DNA of 35,352 bases from Candidatus Altimarinota bacterium (GTDB lineage Bacteria > Patescibacteriota > Gracilibacteria > UBA4473). The notes under the pieces are model-generated. The model was not told the origin of the DNA. It saw only the letters and a list, made by a program, of their open reading frames with translations, and made no database searches. The position numbers and the translations under genes are program-made. This document shows positions 1-7,149 of this stretch, one piece after another. The DNA lies in assembly GCA_020631075.1 (NCBI GenBank), contig JAHDHX010000006.1, positions 106,243 to 141,594 of the forward strand, written 5' to 3'. Within the stretch, counting starts at the first letter, position 1. Every line of letters starts with the position of its first letter.

Positions 1-1
1 C

Positions 2-1018
2 CAGCGCTACAAAGTCGCCAAGATTCGCAACCCAATGGTGAAGGCCTTCTGGGAAAACGAAATGGCCCAGACAGGCGACCGCGAGAAGCAAGAAATGATC
101 CCCTACTTCACGTCCAAGTTCGGGCCATTTATCACCAACACCACCATGCGGAACGTGATCGGACAGACCAAGTCCGCCTTCAACGTCCGCGAGTGCATGG
201 ACAGCGGCAAAATCCTCATGATCAACCTCTCCAAAGGGAAAATCGGCGCGATTAACGCCCAACTCCTCGGGCTGATCGCCGTCGCCAAGATCAACATGGC
301 CGCCATGGGCCGCGTCGACATCCCCGAACCCGAACGCCGCGACTTCTACCTCTACGTCGACGAGTTCCAAAACTTCGCCACCGACACCTTCGCGTCCATC
401 TTGTCTGAGGCGCGGAAGTACCACCTCAACCTCATCATGGCCCACCAATACATCGCCCAGCTCTCCGAGTCGGCTGGTGGGGTGGCCGTCGGGCAAAAAG
501 ACTCCAAAATCCGCGACGCCGTCTTCGGGAATGTCGGGACAATGATCAGCTTCAAGGTCGGCGCCGACGACGCAGAGTACCTTGAGAAAGAATACTCCCC
601 CACCCTCTCCCAGCAGCACATCTTGGGCATCGCCAACTACAAAGCCTACCTCAAACTCAACATCAACAACGCCACCTCTCGCCCCTTCTCGATGGACACC
701 ATCTACGACCCCAGCAAAAAGAAGAAAAAAGTTCTCGAAGTTCTCCGCAAATACTCACGAATGAAGTACGGCCGCAAAAAAGAGTTCGTCGACGCCGAGA
801 TCGAAGCCCGCATGGGGGTCAACAACCTCAACGGCGAAGACCCAGAAAATCCCACGCCCCCCCGCTCCCCCGTCCTCCCCACCCCCATGGCTGGCCTCAC
901 CCCACCGGGGACCCCCGCCCCCGTTGCGCCCGCCCCACCGACCGTGTCTGGCCAACCCCCGACCATCCCCCCACCGACGAGCACCACCCCACCCACCGTC
1001 CCCCCGCCCACTCGCTAA
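2..1018 (+). CDS. TraG/VirD4-like T4SS coupling ATPase (3' part)
   Basis: The frame is open from base 2, so this is the C-terminal part of a gene that begins outside the window. It has the hallmarks of the C-terminal half of TraG/TraD/VirD4-type AAA+ ATPases: a hydrophobic strand ending in acidic residues (FYLYVDEFQNF, Walker B-like), then ILSEARKYHLNLIMAHQY, which matches the TraM-recognition/TraG-D C-terminal region, and later the FGNVGTMISFKVG strand. The Walker A motif must lie upstream. The last 55 or so residues are a proline/threonine tail of low complexity. In the family these inner-membrane ATPases feed substrate to a type IV secretion channel or pilus. The two pilin-like proteins at the other end of the window fit the same machinery. 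Whether it moves DNA or protein cannot be told. Confidence 0.82.
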   Translation, partial: QRYKVAKIRNPMVKAFWENEMAQTGDREKQEMIPYFTSKFGPFITNTTMRNVIGQTKSAFNVRECMDSGKILMINLSKGKIGAINAQLLGLIAVAKINMAAMGRVDIPEPERRDFYLYVDEFQNFATDTFASILSEARKYHLNLIMAHQYIAQLSESAGGVAVGQKDSKIRDAVFGNVGTMISFKVGADDAEYLEKEYSPTLSQQHILGIANYKAYLKLNINNATSRPFSMDTIYDPSKKKKKVLEVLRKYSRMKYGRKKEFVDAEIEARMGVNNLNGEDPENPTPPRSPVLPTPMAGLTPPGTPAPVAPAPPTVSGQPPTIPPPTSTTPPTVPPPTR

Positions 1019-1280
1019 TCCCTCCACCGCCCATCATGTCCCCCTTTTCTCGCCTTCCCCGCTCCGTGCGTCAGTTTCTTCATGTGCTGGTCGGGTTTGG
1101 GGCCTACCTACTCACTCTGCGCCTCTACCACCTCTTTATGCAGTGGTGGCACAGCTAGGGCTCATCCACACACAATGACACCCCTTCCTGCCTCTGCCCC
1201 CCCGCGGTGTCCTGTTTTCGTACTTCATTTTTCTCTCATTCCCCCTCCCCTTTTGCCGCATTCTCCCTAGGCTCTCCACC
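1019..1280. other. Intergenic, pyrimidine-rich, no gene seen
   Basis: This stretch is dominated by C/T runs on the + strand. No tRNA, hairpin terminator or convincing promoter was recognised. Confidence 0.5.
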
Positions 1281-2399
1281 GTGTTCTCCCTCCGTCGCTG
1301 CTTCCGTTTACTGGTCTCTGTCTTGGTCGGGCTCGTCCTGCTCGGGCTGACCGTGCTGGCCTTGCTGCACCGCGCTACCCCGCCCTACCCCCAGTCACCT
1401 CAGTTTTCGGTCAGCGACGACCGCTTTGTCAATTCCCACCCAGGCCTCGGCCCCTCTTTTGGCTCTGCCAGATCGTCAGAACCCGCCCCCGACGGCTGGC
1501 CCCGCCGCCCTTGGCCCGACAACATCACCAACACCACCACCCCCCAGCTCCTCACCCCCAGCGAGTCCGACACCCTCGCCGTCAGCTGGCTCGGCCATTC
1601 CACCTACTTGCTCGAGTTCCCCCACTACCGCGTCCTCATCGACCCAATATTTTCTGACACCGCTGGCCCCACCAGCTGGCTCGGGGCCTACCGCTACCGT
1701 CCCCCGGGGCTAACGCTCGACCAGCTCCCCCCCATCGACCTCATCCTCATCTCCCACAACCACTACGACCACCTCGACCTCCCCACCCTGCACCGCCTGT
1801 CGGACCGCGACGCCCCCCACATCGTGGTGCCACTGGGCGACGCACCGTGGCTCACCACCCTCGGCCTGCAAAATGTCACCGAACTCGACTGGTGGCAGTC
1901 TTTCGCCCCCCCCAGTGCCCCCGACTGCCTCACGGCCCACTTCACCCCCACCCAGCACGGTTCAGCGCGGGGCCTGATCGACCGTGATCGGTCGCTCTGG
2001 GGCAGCTTCGTCATCACCTACGGCCCCCAACGGTTCTACCACTCTGGCGACACCGGCTACAGCCCGCACTTCGCCGCCATCGGCGAGCGCTTCGGCCCCA
2101 TCGACCTCGCCCTGTTGTCCATCGGCTCCTACGCTCCGCGTGACTTCCTCGCCTACGTACATATGCCCCCCGACCTCGCCCTGCGTGCCCACGCCGACCT
2201 CCAGTCCCAGCAATCTTACGGTATGCACTACGACACCTTCCGTCTCACTGCCCTTGGGTTTGGTGAGGCCATCCGCGACTTCACCGCCGCCAAAACTGCC
2301 ACCCCACCTAGCACTCCGTTTGACCTCCTCGAAGTCGGCCAAACCATTCGCCTCCCCCTCACCCGCACCTGCAGCGCCCCCCCGATCCCCGAAGTGTAA
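1281..2399 (+). CDS. Membrane-anchored NAPE-PLD-like metallo-beta-lactamase-fold hydrolase
   Basis: 372 residues from a GTG start. Residues 8-29 form a hydrophobic anchor or signal, so the catalytic domain should face outside the membrane. The metallo-beta-lactamase signature reads H159-N-H161-Y-D163-H164, followed by H226, D257 (in YHSGDTGY) and H316 (in GMHYDTF). The spacing between H226, D257 and H316 (31 and 59 residues) equals that of the zinc ligands of human NAPE-PLD (H253, D284, H343), placing it in the NAPE-PLD/RomA-like group that cleaves phosphodiesters, classically N-acyl phosphatidylethanolamine. The true substrate here is unknown. No Shine-Dalgarno precedes the GTG and no better ATG is near. 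It stands alone after the coupling ATPase, about 260 nt downstream. Confidence 0.92.
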   Translation: MFSLRRCFRLLVSVLVGLVLLGLTVLALLHRATPPYPQSPQFSVSDDRFVNSHPGLGPSFGSARSSEPAPDGWPRRPWPDNITNTTTPQLLTPSESDTLAVSWLGHSTYLLEFPHYRVLIDPIFSDTAGPTSWLGAYRYRPPGLTLDQLPPIDLILISHNHYDHLDLPTLHRLSDRDAPHIVVPLGDAPWLTTLGLQNVTELDWWQSFAPPSAPDCLTAHFTPTQHGSARGLIDRDRSLWGSFVITYGPQRFYHSGDTGYSPHFAAIGERFGPIDLALLSIGSYAPRDFLAYVHMPPDLALRAHADLQSQQSYGMHYDTFRLTALGFGEAIRDFTAAKTATPPSTPFDLLEVGQTIRLPLTRTCSAPPIPEV

Positions 2400-2678
2400 A
2401 AGATCACCCCACTCCCTACCCCATCTCCTACCTTTTCCCCAAACCCATTTTCACTCCCCACACCACCCCCCTCCTCACTTCCCCATGCCTAACTTTTTTT
2501 CACCCACTGCATTTTTTCCTGACACCACCCATTTCCCCTCCCCCTAGCCTCAAACTCCCCTCCCACCCTCCAAAATTCCCCCAAACTGTCCCACCGTGGT
2601 TCGCCCCCCCAGTCCACCAAATCCTCACAGCACACAACCAAAAAGCACACAGAAAAGCCCTTTCCCCAAGAACCCCAG
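2400..2678. other. Intergenic, C-rich, no gene seen
   Basis: Low-complexity C/A/T-rich sequence on the + strand after the hydrolase gene. Short frames here have no recognisable content. It leads into the first copy of a repeated structured element. Confidence 0.5.
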
Positions 2679-2877
2679 CGAATACGGAGGAGGGAGCACC
2701 GTTTGGGCGGTTGAGCCCAAACCAGCCCCCCGCAGTATTCAAGATGACTGATTGCCTGCTGCATGCATCCGAGCGAGTCGCTCTATCTGTGACAATTTCA
2801 GACTGGTGAGGAAAGAGCAGCGGTGAGCGAAGTAGCAGGGAGCGATGAGCGACCCGCGCGCAGCTCACTCAGCTGCG
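2679..2877. ncRNA. Candidate structured RNA / repeat element, copy A
   Basis: Copy A shares ordered blocks with copy B (2971-3153): ATTCAAGATG at 2737-2746, GCATCCGAG at 2765-2773, GAGGAAAGAG at 2808-2817 and GGGAGCGATGAGCGACCC at 2838-2855. Between the blocks lie hairpins: TTTGGGC/GCCCAAA at 2702-2721 (6-nt loop), GAGCG/CGCTC at 2771-2783, and CGCAGCT/AGCTGCG at 2859-2877 (5-nt loop). No coding potential is evident. The strand of any transcript is unknown. It does not match RNase P, tmRNA, SRP, 6S or T-box features that I know. It could instead be a DNA repeat or a mobile-element remnant. Confidence 0.4.
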
Positions 2878-2970
2878 ATGCGACAACGAACCACGGTTCG
2901 CTGCCACCCGACTTTTCTCCCCCCCCAAAAGTCCACCCACCAGTCCACCATCAAACCCAAAACAAACAAA

Positions 2971-3153
2971 CGAATGCGAAAGGTTGCGTTGATGGAGCCT
3001 TGGCGGAATCAAGCTATCCTGAAGCATTCAAGATGCCTATGTGTATGTTGCAGATGCAGGCATCCGAGGTGATCGCGTCACTTGGCTCATCACCCAGCGA
3101 TCGCCGAGGAAAGAGGAGCGGTGATTGAGCCAGTCGGGAGCGATAAGCGACCC
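2971..3153. ncRNA. Candidate structured RNA / repeat element, copy B
   Basis: Second copy of the same element: ATTCAAGATG at 3026-3035, GCATCCGAG at 3060-3068, GAGGAAAGAG at 3106-3115 and GGGAGCGATAAGCGACCC at 3136-3153. Block spacing nearly matches copy A (34, 46 and 30 nt against 28, 43 and 30). Where copy A has a GAGCG/CGCTC hairpin after the GCATCC block, copy B has GTGA/TCAC (3069-3081), so the pairing is kept while bases differ. GCTCATCACC (3085-3094) can also pair with 3120-3130 with one bulge. It ends about 30 nt from the dnaA stop codon. Confidence 0.4.
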
Positions 3154-3185
3154 ACGGCGAAATCACCCAGCGACGAGCGACAGCA

Positions 3186-4622
3186 TTACTTCACCCCGAG
3201 GTCTTGGTGCAGCGCGTGCAAGTGCCGCGCCACTTGACGCTCGGTCTCCAGCAGCTTCTTTATTTTCCGCACCCCGTGCATGATCGTCGTGTGGTTCTTC
3301 CCGCCAAAATCCGCCCCGATCGACTCATAGCTCATTTTCAGCACGTCTTTGCACAGCAACCACGCCATCTGCCGCGGATAGACGATTTCTTTCTTGCGTG
3401 ACTTCCCCAAGATCTCCGTCGCCGGCACCTGATAAAACTCACTGATCAAGGTAATAATGTCATCGGTCGACCGCGCCAGCGACCGCATACTAGAACGCCC
3501 ATTGACGGATAGATTTTGGTTCGGGTTCAGCTTACGGAAGATCTTGGCCACACTCTGCACCGTCGGCGAAGCCCCCGTTATTTCCAGTTCCGCGTGCACT
3601 TGCGTGAGGAGGTTCTCCAGCTCACGCAGGTTACGGCGCACATTCGCCGCCAGGAAGTCCTGCACGTCTGACCCCAGCACCAGCCCCAGCTCGCGTGACT
3701 TCGCTTGCACGATCGCCATCCGCGTTTCGTAGTTCGGCAACTGCACATCCACCGAAAGACCCCAACCCATGCGCGACCGCAAGCGATCACTGATCCCCGT
3801 CAATTCCGCTGGTGGCCGATCCGCCGAAAAGATAATCTGTTTCCCAAACTCAAACAGATCATTGAAAGTGTTAAACAGCTCATTTTGCGTCTGCTCTTTC
3901 CCTTCAAAAAACTGCACATCATCAATGATCAAAGCGTCCACCCGCCGATATTTCTTCCGCAGATTTTCACCTTTTCGCTCGCGTATCCCCTTAATGATCT
4001 CGTTAGTAAACCGCTCCGACGTGGTGTAGACAATGCACGCATCAGGGTTCCGCCGCATGATTTCATTGGCCGTCCCTTGCAACAGGTGCGTCTTCCCCAG
4101 CCCCACCCCACCATAGACAAACAGCGGGTTATATTTCGTCCCCTGCCCGCTCCCCACCGACTCCGCCACCGCCAGACAGGCCGCATGGGCCAGTCGGTTT
4201 TCTTCCCCCACGATGAAGTTATCCAAAGTAAATTTCGCGTGTATCACCCGCGACTCTATGCCTTCTGCCAGCCGCACCTCGGGCTTGTTGGGCAGTTTCC
4301 GTGGGTTCGGCTTTTTCTGGAAGAGCGACGGGTTACTCGGCTGCGCGTCCGCCAGTTTCAGATTCACCCGGAAAAACACCTCCCCGATCTGCGGGTTGAC
4401 CGCCCGCACATTGGCTAAGATAACCGCCCGATACTTCGTCTCCAACCAGTTACGGTTCATCTCCGTCGGGCAAGCGATCACGATCGCCTCATGGTTCATT
4501 TCATCTATCTGCACTTTTTTAAACCACGTGCAAAATTCCATCCGCGAGATTTTTTCACTCAGGCGGCTCAGCACCGCGTCCCACAGTTCCGTCTTGTCCA
4601 TTGCCATTGGGGTGGTGCTCAT
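3186..4622 (-). CDS. dnaA: Chromosomal replication initiator DnaA
   Basis: 478 residues, a normal length. Domain I covers about residues 8-90 and a short linker follows. The AAA+ domain has Walker A GGVGLGKT (171-178), Walker B LIIDDVQF (231-238) and the DRLRSRMGWG arginine-finger region (279-288). The C-terminal DNA-binding domain carries the DnaA signature GGKNHTTIMHGVRKI (440-454). It binds DnaA boxes and opens the origin in an ATP-dependent way. The ATG at 4622 was chosen because the longer frame begins with a TTG that falls within the probable promoter. It follows purA on the same strand. The usual dnaN/recF/gyrB neighbours are absent. Confidence 0.98.
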   Translation of the reverse strand: MSTTPMAMDKTELWDAVLSRLSEKISRMEFCTWFKKVQIDEMNHEAIVIACPTEMNRNWLETKYRAVILANVRAVNPQIGEVFFRVNLKLADAQPSNPSLFQKKPNPRKLPNKPEVRLAEGIESRVIHAKFTLDNFIVGEENRLAHAACLAVAESVGSGQGTKYNPLFVYGGVGLGKTHLLQGTANEIMRRNPDACIVYTTSERFTNEIIKGIRERKGENLRKKYRRVDALIIDDVQFFEGKEQTQNELFNTFNDLFEFGKQIIFSADRPPAELTGISDRLRSRMGWGLSVDVQLPNYETRMAIVQAKSRELGLVLGSDVQDFLAANVRRNLRELENLLTQVHAELEITGASPTVQSVAKIFRKLNPNQNLSVNGRSSMRSLARSTDDIITLISEFYQVPATEILGKSRKKEIVYPRQMAWLLCKDVLKMSYESIGADFGGKNHTTIMHGVRKIKKLLETERQVARHLHALHQDLGVK

Positions 4623-4630
4623 AGTGCAGT

Positions 4631-4645
4631 CGGGCTCATCGCCCG
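4631..4645 (-). promoter_or_regulatory. dnaA leader hairpin
   Basis: CGGGC-GATGA-GCCCG forms a perfect 5-bp stem, 8 nt upstream of the dnaA ATG and just downstream of the probable -10. It could tune dnaA translation. It is short enough to have arisen by chance. Confidence 0.3.
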
Positions 4646-4649
4646 TGTG

Positions 4650-4679
4650 ATTAATGTACAACTATCTTAACAAAAACAA
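4650..4679 (-). promoter_or_regulatory. Probable dnaA promoter
   Basis: On the minus strand TTGTTT (4674-4679) lies 17-18 nt upstream of CATTAA/ATTAAT (4650-4656), in the only AT-rich patch of the 218-nt gap. Transcription would start near 4643, leaving a leader of about 20 nt. Confidence 0.4.
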
Positions 4680-4734
4680 TTCCCCCTCCACGTTTTCCTT
4701 CTCCTACTCTCCCCTCCCCTGTTCTTTCCCCTCT

Positions 4735-4838
4735 CCCCCCTCTTACCAGCTTCCCCCCGCGCCCCCTTTGTCAGACCCCACCATTCCGTCCCCTGTACCC
4801 CCCCGTCCCCTCACCCCCCTCTTATCAGCTTCCCCCCC
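4735..4838 (-). repeat. G-run direct repeats upstream of dnaA
   Basis: Two nearly identical 24-25 nt units lie at 4735-4758 and 4814-4838 with a 79-bp period. On the minus strand each is a G6-7 run, then AAGCTGATAAGA or AAGCTGGTAAGA, then a G6 run. Further G-runs lie between them, so the minus strand could form G-quadruplexes. Related units occur upstream of purA. Confidence 0.55.
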
Positions 4839-4840
4839 AA

Positions 4841-6235
4841 TTACAGAAATATTAACGCCTGTCGGTCAGGCCCCACCCCAATGCTCGACACAGGACAGCC
4901 AATCAGCTCCTGCAGGTTGAGCACAAAGGCCTGCGCCGTCGCGGGCAAGTCAGTGAAGCTCCGCACCTCAGAGATGTCTTCTTTCCACCCAGGGTAAGTT
5001 TCATAGGCTATTTTAAGCCCCTCTTGTTGGGCCGTCAGGGTCGGGACGTAATCCAGCTTTTCTCCGTCCACCGTGTACCCCGTCGCGACTTTAATTTCAT
5101 CAAGCCCCGTCAGCACATCTAGCTTCGTCAGGTTCAGGCTCGTCAGCCCGTTCACCGCCACCGCCCGACGAATGGTGATCACATCACACCACCCACAACG
5201 ACGCGGTCGCCCCGTCACTGACCCATACTCATGCCCCACATCGCGCAGGTGCTGCCCCGTTTTTTCGGTCAGCTCTGTGGGGAAAAATCCTTTCCCCACC
5301 CGACTGGTGTAGGCCTTCGTCGCCCCGATGACTTCAGTCACCGCCATGGGTGAGAGCCCCAAACCGTTGCACACCCCCCCCAGCGTGATCGTGCTCGACG
5401 TTACATAAGGGTACGTCCCGTGATCTGGGTCGAGGTGAAACCCCTGCGCGCCTTCTATCAGGATAGATTTCCCTGCGCGTAGGGCCTCATCGAGGAGCAT
5501 TACCGTGTCCGTCACCAGCGGGAGGAACTGCTCCCGATACGCCATTAGTTGGTCATATTCAAACTTCCAGTCCAAATCTGTCCGATACCGCTCACTCAGC
5601 AATCGCGCATTGCGTTCGAGCTTCTGCGCCAGGCTCTCTGGGTGCAGCAGCTCACTCACGCGTATCCCGATCCGCGACACCTTGTCAGTGTAGCACGGCC
5701 CGATCCCCCGACATGTCGTCCCGATTTTCTTATCGCCCTTGCGTTGTTCTTGCAGCGCATCCAGCTCCTTGTGGTATTCCATGATCAGGTGCGCCTCCAA
5801 CGACACTTTGATCCGCCCCCGCACCGACAGCCCCTTCGCCTCCAGCGCTTCGATTTCTTTCATCAGCGTCGGCACGTTGATCACCGTCCCGTTCCCCAGC
5901 ACCGCCACAGGCGTGTCGTGCAGCAACCCCGACGGCAAATGACTAAAGATATGTTTTTCGTCCCCCACCACAATGGTGTGGCCCGCGTTGGCGCCCCCAT
6001 TGCCGCGACAGACATAGTCAAAACCCCCCGCAAAGTAATCCACCAGTTTCCCCTTGCCTTCGTCCCCCCACTGTGTGCCCAGCACCGCCACTACCCGAGA
6101 TTTACCCGCCGTCACACTTGACCGTCCCGCCGCGTGGCTCGACACATTACCCATAAAACGAAGTGGTTGAGAGAAGAGAGATACCCAGTGAGTCACGGAA
6201 GGAAATTTAGTTTGAAGGATGACAAAGCCATTCAT
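4841..6235 (-). CDS. purA: Adenylosuccinate synthetase
   Basis: Catalyses GTP-dependent joining of aspartate to IMP, the first committed step to AMP, in the cytosol. In the 464-residue frame GDEGKGK is at 57-63 (catalytic D58) and NAGHT gives H86, with the same 28-residue spacing as D13 and H41 of E. coli PurA. GIGPCYTDK, EGAQGFHLDPDHGTYPYVTSS-like, TGRPRRCGWCD and C-terminal SIGVGPDR segments follow, so it is full length. The first 45 or so residues extend beyond the family's usual start. A second ATG at 6154 would give 437 residues and may be the true start; neither ATG has a well-placed Shine-Dalgarno. It lies 218 nt upstream of dnaA in the same direction. Confidence 0.97.
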   Translation of the reverse strand: MNGFVILQTKFPSVTHWVSLFSQPLRFMGNVSSHAAGRSSVTAGKSRVVAVLGTQWGDEGKGKLVDYFAGGFDYVCRGNGGANAGHTIVVGDEKHIFSHLPSGLLHDTPVAVLGNGTVINVPTLMKEIEALEAKGLSVRGRIKVSLEAHLIMEYHKELDALQEQRKGDKKIGTTCRGIGPCYTDKVSRIGIRVSELLHPESLAQKLERNARLLSERYRTDLDWKFEYDQLMAYREQFLPLVTDTVMLLDEALRAGKSILIEGAQGFHLDPDHGTYPYVTSSTITLGGVCNGLGLSPMAVTEVIGATKAYTSRVGKGFFPTELTEKTGQHLRDVGHEYGSVTGRPRRCGWCDVITIRRAVAVNGLTSLNLTKLDVLTGLDEIKVATGYTVDGEKLDYVPTLTAQQEGLKIAYETYPGWKEDISEVRSFTDLPATAQAFVLNLQELIGCPVSSIGVGPDRQALIFL

Positions 6236-6252
6236 CAGATGGTTAAGACTTT

Positions 6253-6335
6253 CCCCCTAGTTCAGCCTCCCCCCCTTTCAATGCTGCCCCCCCTACACTC
6301 TGACACAGCACTTCCCCCAATTCAGGCTCCCCCCC
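6253..6335 (-). repeat. G-run repeats upstream of purA
   Basis: Two units, 6253-6275 and 6314-6335, read on the minus strand as G7-AGGCTGAACTA-G5 and G7-AGCCTGAATT-G5. They resemble the dnaA-upstream units (G-run, AGCTGA-like core, G-run). Confidence 0.45.
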
Positions 6336-6394
6336 GACATCTTACACACCACCTTCCCCCCCCATTTCCTCCCCCCTCACCAGAACCGTTATTC

Positions 6395-6424
6395 AACCTA
6401 TTTTCCCCTCTCCCCCCTGTCAAT
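6395..6424 (-). promoter_or_regulatory. purA: Probable purA promoter
   Basis: A perfect -35 TTGACA (6419-6424) is followed after 17 nt by TAGGTT (6395-6400) on the minus strand. This implies a leader of about 150 nt to the first purA ATG, which would contain both G-run units. The -10 is weak. Confidence 0.4.
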
Positions 6425-6558
6425 CCCAAAATGTGCAAAACTCTATTGACCTCTACATAAAGGCCACGAGGGCGTCACACTATCACAAAAACACCACTAA
6501 TTTGTGCATCACAATCCCTCCACATTTTTTCCACATTTCGATCATTTTTCTGACATTT

Positions 6559-7149
6559 TCACCGTGGGTTTTGCACCGAAAATCTCCCCACCCCGCTCCC
6601 ACACTCGACCATCACCGTGCCCACTTCTTTGGCCCACACCAGTGGTCTATTTTCACGACTGGCCCACGCCTGCCAGCTTTGGGTCGGGGCCCGTCGTCCT
6701 TGCCACACCACGCCGCGCGTGGGCGGCGGTGCACCCACGGGCTGCCCCACCCCCGACGGCACCACCCACCATTCCGCCTGCAGTCGTTGTCTTGGCCATT
6801 CCTCTTTTGGCTTATGCAACTGCCACACGCACGTTTGTCCTCCGTCCACACGGCGCAGCGCCCGCCCCTGCGCGGTTTGCACCGCGCACCAGCTCTCCCC
6901 GCACCCCAGCGCTGCCCAGTCCGTCACCTGCACGGCATCCCCCCACCACTGGCGGGTGCCCTGCACCCAGTCAGCGGGCAGCTGGCCGTCTCCCTCCCAG
7001 TGCACCCGCTCCCCCAGCACCGTCAGCGTGCCCTCCACCGACACCAGCACCGTCCCCCGCTGCAACGCCCCCACCCCCAGCCCCCGCCACAAGGCCCACA
7101 GCCCCAGTAGCAGAGCCCCCAGCGCCAGTTTCCCCCAGCGCCTATCCAT
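6559..7149 (-). CDS. Membrane-anchored protein of unknown function, possibly a degenerate ComEC-like domain
   Basis: 196 residues. Residues 7-30 form one TM or signal anchor, and the rest is rich in tryptophan and glycine. Its ATG overlaps the stop of the upstream membrane-protein gene (ATGGATAG), so the two are probably translationally coupled. By eye, the stretch CGESWCAVQTAQG...VDGG and the later LQAEWWVVP...GVVWQGRRAP...VGTVMVECG run parallel to the C-terminal metallo-beta-lactamase domain of ComEC (GQGD...IDGG, LKADVLKVPHHGS, ...G.V.I). The HHGS metal ligands are replaced by SGVG. If the kinship is real, the protein would be catalytically dead and would lack the channel part. This is weak; otherwise the function is unknown. 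Confidence 0.7.
   Translation of the reverse strand: MDRRWGKLALGALLLGLWALWRGLGVGALQRGTVLVSVEGTLTVLGERVHWEGDGQLPADWVQGTRQWWGDAVQVTDWAALGCGESWCAVQTAQGRALRRVDGGQTCVWQLHKPKEEWPRQRLQAEWWVVPSGVGQPVGAPPPTRGVVWQGRRAPTQSWQAWASRENRPLVWAKEVGTVMVECGSGVGRFSVQNPR

Larger units (their letters stand above)
6236..6558. other. Intergenic region upstream of purA
   Basis: No gene is seen. It holds the probable purA promoter, two G-run units (on the minus strand), a TTGTGCATCACAA inverted repeat at 6502-6514 and one DnaA-box-like TTTTCCACA at 6527-6535 (one mismatch to TTATCCACA). Confidence 0.5.

Noticed and set aside
2823-3128. Short open frames in the 2400-3185 gap
   Set aside because: They run through the repeated element, with no shared protein between the two copies and no sensible start region.
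2679-3153. RNase P RNA, tmRNA or T-box identity for the two-copy element
   Set aside because: GAGGAAAG recalls RNase P, but the rest of its conserved regions are missing. No T-box GGTGGNACCGCG or tmRNA tRNA-like end was found.
4623-4661. DnaA start at TTG 4661 (491 residues)
   Set aside because: It is a TTG lying in the probable promoter, and the extra 13 residues do not resemble DnaA domain I. The ATG at 4622 gives a normal protein.
6236-6558. Replication origin beside purA/dnaA
   Set aside because: Only one imperfect DnaA-box-like site was found (TTTTCCACA), with no cluster and no visible change in strand bias.
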